From Dendrophyllia cribrosa (lineage: Eukaryota; Cnidaria; Anthozoa; Scleractinia; Dendrophylliidae), in assembly GCA_024195265.1 (NCBI GenBank), contig JAJLRJ010000005.1:27278036-27342035 (forward strand): a DNA stretch of 64,000 nt, written 5' to 3'. Below, in pieces: positions 55,457-64,000 of this stretch. Below the pieces are notes generated by a model, which was given only the letters and a program-made list of their open reading frames with translations, had not been told where the DNA came from and made no database searches. The translations under genes and the position numbers were made by a program. Each line of letters begins with the position of its first letter. The stretch's first letter is position 1.

Positions 55457-57070
55457 GATTACAATATGGACAAAACTGAATTAAAGTAATGGCCAGCTTT
55501 TTATCTTAGACGTAATCAACAACAAGGTTGCCAAACTGGCTTGAGCTTGACAGGAAATGACGTACATGATGTTACAGAGGAAGTTTTAAGTTTCCAAGAA
55601 TTGACCGGAACTCTAAGCAACGATCTTGGCCGCTGTATATATTGAATCTCGTGACAGTTTTTGTTTTAAGCTCGCCGTTTGTTTATGTTACATCTATACC
55701 AAAGATAACAGCCCCCCGCCCCTTCTCCGAATCCCGTTATATTAAGCACGATATACCGTTTTCGTTATAGAAAGTTCAGACGAATGCAGACCAAAGTGCA
55801 GGGAATAATTGTTGTCCACATCGGGCTTCTTATTGTCATTTTTGTTTTAGACAAATTGCCGCTTTTCTTACCTAAAAATATAACATACAGCATTCCCACA
55901 GTGTTCCCATACATTTTCGTATTGATAGTTTAAATCTTGCAGCCGAATTCGTTGAGATACCGGATTAGAAATATGAGTTATTTTCAGTAGCGTTCTTTTA
56001 TCCTAGATTTTATCGCTGATTCTTCACAATACCTGTGCTTTACTTAAAAAGCATCCCTCGCTGCTTGTCAGTCAAAACTGCACAATGAAAAGAAAGTTTT
56101 CATATCGAAAGAAATTGAATTTAGTCAGCAAAATGGGACCAAATGCGTTTAAATTCATGTCGGCACATGCTGTGCCATTCATCGCCAGTTCTATCTCACA
56201 CGATGCATAGTTATGTCACGTTAAAATGTCTAAAATAAAACGGGGACCAATGGCCCGATTGTGAAGCCGTGACGGGCTACTTGTACTACATTTAATATCC
56301 CCCTCGGAGGATTGAACATACATTTATTATTCCCCTCGGTATATCCATTTCATATCAGCCCTGCACATGGTCAGGTCAAACTAATCACATCACAGATAAT
56401 AATTGATCGGGCTGGCTTGTTTGCCAAGCCTGCCCGATATATAAAATGGACGCTGTTTCGTAGTCACTTATTGACACGCCGGGGGGTCCGCCATATGAAA
56501 ATGACGGGGTGTCCTTTAAAAATTTCGTTAGATGGGCATGGTTGAAAAGAAGTTTTATCGTTAAGAGCTACTAATTGTAAATTTTATATGGAAGTCTCCC
56601 CCCTCCGGATTTTGGAGATTTGAGAGTAGATAAGTTAAAATATGTGGTGTAGGTGAAGTAAATGGGGATGTGGGTAGGCTAAGAAATTGATTAAAAGGTT
56701 GTTTGTGTAAAGGGTATTTGTTTATAGCGGTGTGGGAGGAAAGGATGAAGGGTGAATCGTCTTGATTGTTACGGCGTGCATTGAACGAGACAAAGCGAGA
56801 CACCGAATTTGTCTCGCTCGCTTACGCCTAAAACGAGCCATTCTTCTCGGTCTTGTCTCGGTGATAATCTCGCTAGCATTTAGCATGATTGCATTGAGCG
56901 AGACTGATTTGATCCGATTTGTGAAACGCAACAAGCCATTTGTCAGGCTGTATTCTGGGCGAAAATTGAACGTGACAGAGAGAGACAACACATCTGTATT
57001 GTTTTAGAATGCGTTGTCAGTAGCTAAACACATAAACTCACGGCTATGCACTCTGGGCGAGAATTAAACG
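55457..57070. other. Intergenic sequence between receptor and Polinton
   Basis: No gene seen. A hairpin GGGCTGGCTTG...CAAGCCTGCCC lies near 56,409-56,435. At 56,478-56,515 CGCCATATGAAAATGACGGGG echoes the poly-G repeat family. TCTGGGCGAAAATTGAACG (56,951) and TCTGGGCGAGAATTAAACG (57,052) form a loose direct repeat. The Polinton terminus may lie in this stretch, but its TIR cannot be fixed without the other end. Confidence 0.5.
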
Positions 57071-57195
57071 AGTAGTTGGTGGAGAGGCAGTCAAACACCG
57101 TTTTTCAAGTTCATCGAGAATCTGGCCTCACGCGTTCGGCCAGATTCTCGATGAACTTGAAAAACGGTGTTTGACGTTCCTCTCCACCAACTACT
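57071..57195. repeat. Long hairpin at the left of the Polinton
   Basis: Arms of about 57 bases (AGTAGTTGGTGGAGAGG...; AAACACCGTTTTTCAAGTTC; ATCGAGAATCTGGCC) are complementary except for a one- to two-base mismatch near GGCAG/GTTCC, separated by only 10 bases (TCACGCGTTC). It ends 110 bases before the polymerase ATG. It could be a terminus, an origin, or a head-to-head joint. Confidence 0.92.
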
Positions 57196-57292
57196 TTATA
57201 ACCCCCAAACCCGTAAGAGGGGCTATGCGTTTTCTCCGAGCCCGCCCGCAACGGCAAGCGAGGCATCACCAATTGAAGAAAGCCAAAACCCT

Positions 57293-57300
57293 TATATATA
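57293..57300 (+). promoter_or_regulatory. TATATATA box before polymerase
   Basis: TATATATACGCA directly precedes ATG at 57,305. The same box stands before the other Polinton genes, which selects this ATG over the earlier GTG at 57,167 in the hairpin. Confidence 0.7.
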
Positions 57301-57304
57301 CGCA

Positions 57305-60300
57305 ATGCCACAACGTCGAAGACAGCGTGATGACGATCAACGCGAGCTTATTGCCTGGCTGGACGAACAGGCACGAAATATCGAGCGGCTCGAGCCTGCT
57401 GATGAGGTCGAGCCTCAAAACAACCCACCAGAGCTAGATTTTGAGCAATTTGTTCAAATCTATGATCGGGTTGACCGACAGATTGAACATGGCAGACGAA
57501 CAATCACGTTACAGTTTGTAAACGGGCTCGAAAACTCTCTTGTCGCCAGAATTTTGAACAAAATCAAGCAAAATGTTCACACACGACACGCAATCAAGTT
57601 AATCTCCACCGTCAAGCTGCGAAACACTGAAAACGATGAGTTGAGAAGTTTTTATCAAAACAATCAAACCGGGCCTTGGCTAGCCACTCTCTCCGAGACA
57701 CGACAGTGGTTGCAATCTCAGGAAGAGCTTCGTCTTCAAAACGCAAGACTCAAAAGACCTGACACCAAATGGGTTTATGAACGCACCGTCCTGCTTGAGG
57801 TCAAAATCATTCTTGACCGACAACCCTTGCAAATAGGGCTCGGGCGGCTTCCTGATTGGATTCGCAACAAAAGAGAAGTCATTGCTCTTGACACTTTCAA
57901 CGACAATCTTTGTCTTTTTCGTTGCTTGGCTGTCCATCGAGGAGCTCGTATAGATCGTTCAACTCGCAGATCCAGAGAACTCGCGGAAAGCTTCTTCGCA
58001 GTTTATCCGGGGCTTCGAGGCCAGCTAAATTTGCAGCACTTCTCCAAAATCGAAAGGCATTTCAAGCAAGGAATTGCCGCATATCTTGTTCACCCCAATG
58101 GTGACTTCACTTTATTTCACACCCCTGTGAATTACGACAAGGTGGGCACTCCAACCATGACTGTTGGTATTTATGAGGACCACTCCTTCTTGATCACCAA
58201 CATCAATAAAGTCACAAACAATTACACTTGCGGCGAGTGCGGTGGGCGGTTCACCCGGGCTGATAACGTGAAGCGCCACTCCAAGACGTGTACTCGTGGT
58301 CAAACCAAAATCGTCTGCCCCGGGAAACGCGTCCTTCCTCCGGAGTCAGCTTTTGAGAAAGCCTTTTATCCAGAAGGCGGTGTCGGTGTCAAGGCAGTGT
58401 GCTGGCTGGAGTGGGAGGCGAAGCAGGCCGGTATTCACATCCACCATCACAGATGCGGTCATGGTGGTGAGAGCTATATCTGTGGGGCTCCAGTCGACGG
58501 CTATCACCCAGAAAGCAAGACAGTTTTCCAGTTCCACGGCTGTCACTGGCACGGTTGCGCTGAATGTCACCCCGAGGGAACGAGGGACGAAGTGGTTTAT
58601 GTTGACCGAAGGGGCTACACAATCACAAGGACGATTGCTTACCAAAAGACTCTGCAACGAACTCAGTTTCTTCGAGGCGCTGGGTACACCGTGGTGGAAA
58701 GGTGGGAGCATGAACGGCCTGCCCCTGGTGGAATGATCGTTGCCCACAGAAAAGAAACAAAACATATCCCCACGCGATTGTCTATGATTTCGAAGCATAC
58801 CAGGACAAGACCAAGGCAGCTCGTCCGACACACGATCTCTCTTATGAAAGCGAGCATGTGCCCATCTCAGTCTCCATTGCCGACACGTTGAACCCTGAGC
58901 CTGAGTACATTTGCTCCAAAGATCCTGACGAGCTTATCAGGCTGTTTTATGTCTCCCTGGAGCGGCGGGCCGCAGCCATCCGAGAAGACATGGCTGTAAA
59001 ATGCATGCCCCCAGACCTTGACAATCTTCCTGAGAAGCGACTGGCGCTCATCGACAAATGGTGCAACCAAGTGCCTGTGGCCGGCTTCAACTCAGGCCAT
59101 TACGATCTCAAACTTATCCGCAAGTACTTTGTCACTCATCTCGCTGGCGAGAACGGAGTCTTCGCCGCGGAGAAAGAGGGGCGCATCATGTTCATCAACA
59201 CCCCCAGCTACAAGTTCTTGGACATCATCAATTATTTGGCCCCAGGCATCACGTACGACAAGTGGGTCAAGACGTATGGAGCGACACAGACCAAGTCCTG
59301 GCTTCCATACGAGTGGTTTGACAGCGACCACAAGCTGGATTACCCGGGGCTTCCTCCATACGAGTGCTGGTACTCACAACTCAAAAAGGCCTTCGTTCTT
59401 TCTCCCGAGGAGCACGAGGAATGCAATCGCATCTTCCACGAGGAAGGCATGAAGACATTCGGAGACTGGCTGGAGCATTACAACAATCTCGACGTGGCTC
59501 CCTTTCTCGAAGCTCTCCAAACGATGAAGGGGTTTTACACGGGCCTCGGGGTGGACATCTTCAAAGACGCGGTCTCCTTGCCAGGAGTATCAATGCAATA
59601 CGTCTAGCGAGGTTCATTGAGAGGCCGCAATGCTCCAGTCCTATACGCCCCCGACCCAGAAGCGTACGCGATGCTGAAGGGGGCTGTGGTTGGCGGGCCA
59701 AGCGTGGTCTTCACCCGCAAACACGTGCGAGGCGAAACCCGCATACGTTCTCACGAATACGGCGACTTAGCTCGCATCACGAAACGGATTGTGGGGTTCG
59801 ATGCTAACTCCCTTTACCCAAGCACGATGCTGCAGAAGATGCCCTGTGGTAAAGAGACGGTTGTGCATTACAATGACCCGCTGCAGGCGGCTAGAGCTCT
59901 TGAAATGAATCTGAGGCTGCATACAGGCGGCTGGTTCGGGTTTGCTGAAGTGGACATCGAAGTCCCCCAAGAGTTGTGGGGGCAGTTCGAAGAGTTTCCT
60001 CCGCTCTTCATCAACCAAGCAGTGCCTGACGAATTTGTTCCACAGCATATGCACGATTACCTCCAAGAAAGTGGCCGAACCCGCTTTCCCGACCAGAAAA
60101 AGCTTCTGGGTGTGTTGTCAGCGAAAAAAATGCTGATCTACGCCCCCCTCTTGAAGTGGTATCTCAACATCGGGCTTAAGATCACGGCAGTCTACCGCAC
60201 GATCGATTACACACCCCAAAAGCTCTTCGACTGGTTCGTTCGCGAGGTCGCACACAACCGAAGGAAAGGCGACGCTGACAGGGAGAAGGCCCTGCTTGCT

Positions 60301-61074
60301 GATGTGTTCAAGCTCCTTGGCAACAGCGCTTACGGCAAGTTCATCGAAGCTGTGGAGCGCCAGACAAGAACGTTGTACACAATTGACGAGGACGAGGTCG
60401 ACAAGCATCTCCGTTCACCCTTGTTCGATGACCTCGAAGAGATTGGAGGTGCTTACAAGATCGAGCTGCGCAAGCAAAAGGTCACAATCGACCGTCCCTT
60501 TCAAGTGGGCATTGTTGTGTATCAACTTGCCAAGCTTCGCATGTTGGAGTTCTATTACGACTTCCTAGATTACTTCATCGACAGGCGTGACTTCGAGCTC
60601 ATCCAGATGGACACGGACAGCATGTACTTCGCTCTTTCGCACGACAGTCTGGAAGATGCCGTGCGCCCGGAACTTCTCGCCCAGTTCGAGGCGGAGAAGA
60701 AGAATTGGTTGGCGTGGGACAAGTGGAGCGGCAGAGAGCCGGGCTTGTTCAAGCTTGAGAAGGAAGGCACACGGGCCATCGCCCTGTGCAGCAAGTGTTA
60801 TTATGTCGAAAACGAGCCTAGCGGCGAGGCCAAGATGTCCTCCAAGGGCGTCAACAAGAAGCAGAACGAGCTTCGCTGGGAAAGGTACGACAGAGCCCTG
60901 GAGGGGCACAGGGACATGGCCACCAACAGGGGCTTCCGAATGCACAACGGTGCCATGTTCACTTACGAGCAGCACAAGCTGGGCCTCTCTGCTTATTACG
61001 ACAAGCGTTGGGTTCTGCCAGACGGCCTCCACACAGAACCAATCGAGTTTCACAACCCAGCTGGGGGCAACTGA
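57305..61074 (+). pseudogene. Polinton/adintovirus-like protein-primed DNA polymerase B, broken in two places
   Basis: About 1250 codons. N-terminal third: DTFNDNLCLFRCLAVH block, a C2H2 finger (YTCGECGGRFTRADNVKRH), and HGCHWHGCAECHP. A frameshift near 58,765 is followed at once by VYDFEAY (Exo I), then GFNSGHYDLKLI (Exo II) and HYNNLDVAPF (Exo III). An in-frame TAG at 59,605 interrupts VSMQYV. The polymerase half has FDANSLYPSTM (motif A), KLLGNSAYGKF (motif B), QMDTDSMYF (motif C) and SKCYYVEN (KxY). Polymerases of this family start synthesis on a terminal protein and copy the element. All catalytic motifs remain, so the breaks look recent. Ends 25 bases into the convergent integrase. Confidence 0.95.
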
Positions 61075-62041
61075 GTGCCCGGTGGCACAACCATCAGCTC
61101 CTCACGAACAAACCCTCTCTTAGGGCCGTCGTAGAGATAATAGACGACAGGCGCATCTGGCTTGGTGACAACCTTCTCAATGTTGTGGACCTTCAAAGAC
61201 CAGATGGGATCAGTCGCGCGCCTTCCACCCCCTTCCAGTTCACCGGGGTAAAACAAATATCTCACACTCACCCGGGGTGGGAGCTTCTTCTCATAGACCC
61301 CAACAGGCCTAGCATATGGAGTCGAAGGCTTGGAAGAAACGGCTTTCTCTTTGATTGCTTGAGCGGGCTTCTCTTGCCAGTGAGTCTTGTCACTTCATTG
61401 TTCAAGGCCGAGACAACATCTGGCAGTCTTTTGACCCATGCAGTCGAACGGCCAGAGGGCATATTCATTTCAACGGCATACTGATAACCAAACAGCCTTT
61501 CAGCCAGGGTTCGGTTGAATCTCTCCACAATTGCTTGGTCTCTGTGGATATCAACCCGACCACGACGAATGGTCGTTTTGTTGTTTTCCATGGTCTTAGT
61601 CACAGCCCCCATAAACTCTTTCCCAGGGTCAACTTGCAAGAGTTGCGGCCATTTCAAAGGCCCACGTCTGTAAATCTTCTGAAATGCCCTTGAGACTTCT
61701 TCAGACTCTTTCGAAGTCAATGGCTCTGCTGCTTTGTAACGGCTAGCCACATCCACAAGGGTTAATGCGTATTTGTAAACCTTTCTCCCATGTGGAAGTT
61801 TGTCGTGGGGCAGGAAGAGAAGATCTGCTTGATGCACTGCATTGGGTCTAGAGACATCAAACTTGGGACGAGGGATAGCGCGTGGCGCTGGGAGGTAAAC
61901 TTGCCAAAGGGCTTGTTTGACCAGCCATTTCTTTGCGACATCATCAGAGACCTTGGCCGCTGCAGCTAGCTTTTTCACAGCGGCAAGCCCTTTCCAATAC
62001 CCTTTCGGGCCATAATAGATCTTAGAGAGTTTGGTCTCCAT
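61050..62041 (-). pseudogene. Polinton integrase (retroviral type, DDE), one frameshift
   Basis: ATG at 62,041. The N-terminal region starts METKLSKIYYGPKGYWKGL; the rve core has NAVHQADLLFLPHD (first Asp), LLQVDPGKEF (second Asp) and QAIVERFNRTLAE (Glu). A frame change at about 61,370, just after RLTGK, shifts the C-terminal part, which continues in the other frame as PSTPYARPVGVYEKKLPPR, RYLFYPGELEGG, DPIWSLKVH and GPKRGFVREEL. This tail is an SH3/chromo-like DNA-binding region of the family. The enzyme joins element ends to target DNA, usually with a 6-bp duplication. Convergent with the polymerase. Confidence 0.93.
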
Positions 62042-62052
62042 GGGGTATATAT
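62042..62052 (-). promoter_or_regulatory. CATATATA box before integrase
   Basis: On the minus strand CATATATACCCC ends exactly at the ATG of the integrase, leaving four bases between the TATA core and the start codon. Confidence 0.65.
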
Positions 62053-62058
62053 GTTTGT

Positions 62059-62496
62059 TTACAGAAAGCGATAAGCCGCATACCCACCCGCAAGCAGGGT
62101 CCCTCCAATGAACGCAAGTTCGCCATTCTTCTGTTGTGTGCTGGGCTTGTAGAAGTCCGAGAAGACAGGCTCTTTGTTGTCTTTGATTTGTTTATCTGGT
62201 TGCATTTGGTGCATCTGGTTATACAAGACCAGGGCTTGGTCGGTGGTTTGGAAGTTTTTGCTAGCTTGGTGTTCCTTCCGATCGTTGCCTGCAATCCAGT
62301 CGAGGAGCTTGGTGCGGTCCTTCTGGTATTTGGCGTAAGCCGCTTGGTATTGTTCCAGGGCGTGGTCGTGACGGATTTTCTCATCCATTGCTGCCTTGCC
62401 GTTATCACCGGACAGATATTTTGCGAGATAATTGCCACCAGTGAAAGCGGCTGCATTGAGAACAGCGCCAAGGGCCATTATTGCGATCGAAGCCAT
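62059..62496 (-). CDS. Polinton small protein, 145 aa
   Basis: ATG at 62,496 after a CATATGTATAC box. MASIAIMALGAVLNAAAF begins with a hydrophobic segment, then a long charged helical middle (ALEQYQAAYAKYQKDRTK), then a hydrophobic C-terminal segment (ELAFIGGTLLAGGYAAY). Helical core between two membrane-like ends suggests a virion-membrane or minor structural protein; no known family could be named. It follows the integrase start by only 17 bases. Confidence 0.8.
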   Translation of the reverse strand: MASIAIMALGAVLNAAAFTGGNYLAKYLSGDNGKAAMDEKIRHDHALEQYQAAYAKYQKDRTKLLDWIAGNDRKEHQASKNFQTTDQALVLYNQMHQMQPDKQIKDNKEPVFSDFYKPSTQQKNGELAFIGGTLLAGGYAAYRFL

Positions 62497-62510
62497 TGTG
62501 TATACATATG
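62497..62510 (-). promoter_or_regulatory. CATATGTATAC box
   Basis: CCATATGTATACACA immediately before ATG at 62,496, with four bases between box and ATG. Confidence 0.65.
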
Positions 62511-62512
62511 GT

Positions 62513-62734
62513 TTACAAGTTGTCTGGGAGGATTTTCTGGTCCTCGAGATATTTCTTCAGCGCGATGGTGCCGGCCATGACGGCTGTGAACTTGACATAA
62601 TTCATTAAGCTTGCACTGGGGTCGGCAGTTAAGTTCTCTTTGACGGTCTTTTTACCAATCCAACCAATACCAGCGACAAGGCCAGTGATTGTTGCGGCGT
62701 CGAGGATAGACTTCACAAGCTTGTTGTCAGACAT
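62513..62734 (-). CDS. Polinton small protein, 73 aa, two hydrophobic segments
   Basis: MSDNKLVKSILDAATITGL runs into GLVAGIGWIGKK, and later NYVKFTAVMAGTIALKKYL. Two short hydrophobic stretches separated by a charged loop with TADPSASL. Well-formed, no breaks. Function unknown; size and placement fit a small membrane or virion component. Confidence 0.78.
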   Translation of the reverse strand: MSDNKLVKSILDAATITGLVAGIGWIGKKTVKENLTADPSASLMNYVKFTAVMAGTIALKKYLEDQKILPDNL

Positions 62735-62757
62735 GGTTTGTGTGCAGTATACATATG
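62735..62757 (-). promoter_or_regulatory. CATATGTATAC box
   Basis: TCATATGTATACTGCACAC, 13 bases between box and ATG at 62,734. ACTGCAC is shared with the box before 63,006. Confidence 0.6.
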
Positions 62758-62775
62758 ATTTTTTATTTTTCTGAC

Positions 62776-63006
62776 TCAGACTCGACTTCCTCTCCCTCGA
62801 CTTCGGGTTTCGTCTCGGGGCTCCTCGGCCTCTGACTCGGCCTCGGACTCAGGCTCGGACTCATACACGTACACATACTCGGGCTCTTTGTGCCTGTTCA
62901 TTGCCAATCTGTAAACTGTTCGAAAGGCTACCGAGTTAAATCCAAACCGAAGAAAAACCACACCTCCGATTGCAGCAACATTCATCATCTCCTGGAAAGG
63001 ATTCAT
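62776..63006 (-). CDS. Polinton small protein, 76 aa, acidic tail
   Basis: ATG at 63,006. MNPFQEMMNVAAIGGVVFL and FGFNSVAFRTVY form a hydrophobic N-terminal half; the second half is Glu/Ser-rich (ESEPESEAESEAEEP). After EEP the annotated frame turns basic (RDETRSRGRGSRV), whereas the neighbouring frame stays acidic (ETKPEVEGEEVESESEK) to a stop at about 62,765. A one-base insertion in the CCCC near 62,818 would explain this. Confidence 0.7.
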   Translation of the reverse strand: MNPFQEMMNVAAIGGVVFLRFGFNSVAFRTVYRLAMNRHKEPEYVYVYESEPESEAESEAEEPRDETRSRGRGSRV

Positions 63007-63024
63007 GGTGCAGTATATATATGT
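63007..63024 (-). promoter_or_regulatory. CATATATATA box
   Basis: ACATATATATACTGCACC leads into ATG at 63,006, with seven bases between box and ATG. Confidence 0.65.
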
Positions 63025-63028
63025 TTTT

Positions 63029-63514
63029 TTATTCCATATTTTTTATTCCTTGTCTTACAGGAATTCGAGATGGTGGTGTTGCTGGTTGTGTTGCTGGTTG
63101 TGTTGCAGGCGGTGTGTTTGCTGGTGTTGGTGCTGGTGTGTTTGATTTGCGCCCAAGCCTTTGCATTATAGCTTCGCGCTGATAATAAACACCAGCAGCA
63201 GAGACAATCAACCCACCAAGCCCCAGAATATAAACGATTGAGTTGCTGTTGGCGTCACTTGTTGTGTCACTTGTTGCACCACTTGTTGTGCCACTTGTTG
63301 TGCCACTTGTTGAGGGTGCAGGCTTTTCTGCTTGCGCCTTTTTCTTTGCTTCCCGGGCCATGCGGTTGCGTTCTGCTAGCCTTTTGCCAGAAGCAACACG
63401 GCCGGGGTTCTTTTCTGTTGCAGGCTTTGTTTTTGGAGCCTCAGAGGTAACACGGTCAGGGGTTGGAGTTGGAGCTGGAGTTTCTTCAGGGATCGTCTCG
63501 AGTGGTGTGGCCAT
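63029..63514 (-). CDS. Polinton protein with basic segment and one TM helix, 161 aa
   Basis: I start at ATG 63,514 (MATPLETIPEETPAPTPTP), just after the TATA-like box, not at an upstream alternative start. Pro/Thr-rich N-terminus; basic helix NPGRVASGKRLAERNRMA continuing REAKKKAQ; a TSGTTSGATSDTTSD low-complexity stretch; one membrane helix (SIVYILGLGGLIVSAAGVYY); then a PAPTPANTPPATQPATQP tail. Looks like a membrane-anchored virion protein; the basic part may bind nucleic acid. Not assignable to a named family from sequence alone. Confidence 0.78.
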   Translation of the reverse strand: MATPLETIPEETPAPTPTPDRVTSEAPKTKPATEKNPGRVASGKRLAERNRMAREAKKKAQAEKPAPSTSGTTSGTTSGATSDTTSDANSNSIVYILGLGGLIVSAAGVYYQREAIMQRLGRKSNTPAPTPANTPPATQPATQPATPPSRIPVRQGIKNME

Positions 63515-63529
63515 CCTGTATATATATGT
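63515..63529 (-). promoter_or_regulatory. CATATATATA box
   Basis: CACATATATATACAGG directly before ATG at 63,514, with four bases between box and ATG. Confidence 0.65.
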
Positions 63530-63573
63530 GAGTTTTATTTTTACAAGAGGTGCCAGGTTGCTGCCAGGTTTCT

Positions 63574-64000
63574 TCAAGGTTGCTGCGAGGTCGCCACAGG
63601 TCCCAACCCAACTTCATCAAGGCCCTGGAGTGGATAGCCTTCACTGTCCCTGGTTGGATGTGTGGCTGGTGGTTCCAATTCTATCAAATCAGGCTCTCGT
63701 TCAAACTTGATGTGTTTTGTTGTGATGAGAGCAGCATTGGCAATCGCCAGCAATCGCCCACATCGCACGGCAATAGCCTCAGCAAGATTTGACAGCTCCT
63801 GGTTGATGATGTAGTCGTTCTTGAGTTCTTTCTGCAATTCCTTGACATCATCAACCGGGACCACCATGCCAACGCCTTTGGATATGAGCATGATGCCAGA
63901 ATCAACAAGGGATTCGGTCGTCTTGTTGCCAACGTAGGCCTCGTACCGTTTGCAGTACTTGTCAACGTCCTTGTCTGACAACCGCTTCACATGATCGTGT
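63574..64000 (-). CDS. Polinton protein, 3' end only; start outside window
   Basis: Open to the right edge without a stop. Reads LSDKDVDKYCKRYEAYVGNK, then DSGIMLISKGVGMVVPV, ELQKELKNDYIINQELSNLA and RLLAIANAALITTKHIKFE. Helical, with two weakly hydrophobic segments (IMLISKGVGMVVPV; LLAIANAALI). No named family recognised; probably a structural protein conserved among animal Polintons. Confidence 0.75.
   Translation of the reverse strand, partial: HDHVKRLSDKDVDKYCKRYEAYVGNKTTESLVDSGIMLISKGVGMVVPVDDVKELQKELKNDYIINQELSNLAEAIAVRCGRLLAIANAALITTKHIKFEREPDLIELEPPATHPTRDSEGYPLQGLDEVGLGPVATSQQP

Noticed and set aside
57167..57304. GTG start for the polymerase
   Set aside because: It lies in the hairpin; the ATG at 57,305 follows the TATA-like box shared by the other Polinton genes.
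57680..60794. Minus-strand frames across the polymerase
   Set aside because: Antisense shadows in GC-richer coding sequence; none has motif content.

Overview
This is a window of animal nuclear DNA, most likely from an anthozoan cnidarian and plausibly a stony coral. The host gene has GT-AG introns of several kb. Introns and flanks are packed with palindromic MITEs, tRNA-derived SINEs, Penelope-like, L1-like and BEL/Pao fragments. The species is inferred from repeat style and gene type, not proven.

Two things dominate. (1) Positions 13,698-55,456 on the minus strand hold one large multi-exon gene that I assembled from splice sites and reading phase: a secreted-start adhesion GPCR. Its order is signal peptide, D8C domain (uromodulin/OIT3 type), Ser/Thr/Pro linker, C-type lectin domain with EPN and WND motifs, three copies of a 14-codon PTT linker exon, hormone-receptor (HormR) domain, GAIN domain with a complete GPS, then seven transmembrane helices ending just after TM7. 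The 17 exons sum to exactly 3000 nt (1000 codons) with every junction in phase. The cytoplasmic tail exon was not found. (2) From about 57,071 to the right edge lies the left part of a Polinton/Maverick-type (adintovirus-like) element. It has a long hairpin, a protein-primed family B DNA polymerase (plus strand, broken by one frameshift and one stop), a retroviral-type integrase (minus, one frameshift, tail to tail with the polymerase), and five small minus-strand genes. The polymerase, the integrase and four of the five small genes carry a CATATATA-like box a few bases before the ATG; the fifth small gene runs off the window. No capsid, ATPase or protease gene is visible; the element continues beyond 64,000.

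Layout: 1-13,200 is intergenic or 3'-flanking DNA full of mobile elements (a 121-bp tandem repeat, a Tc1 transposase split by a MITE, a 1.64-kb Mutator-like foldback with a 9-bp target duplication, a Penelope-like RT/GIY-YIG remnant, TTAA-flanked MITEs, a THAP exon between inverted arms). From 13,698 to 55,456 the receptor exons alternate with repeat-laden introns, including a RecQ-like helicase fragment in a TIR element, a BEL/Pao integrase fragment, an L1-like RT, abutting Harbinger MITEs and many tandem repeats. From 55,457 to 57,070 I see only the presumed promoter side of the receptor and low-information sequence. From 57,071 onwards is the Polinton.

The receptor is expected to act at the cell surface: D8C and lectin domains as ligand-binding ectodomain, GAIN/GPS for self-cleavage and tethered-agonist activation of the 7TM core. 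In the Polinton the polymerase and integrase would replicate and insert the element; the small genes are probably virion or membrane proteins by position, but I cannot assign them functions.
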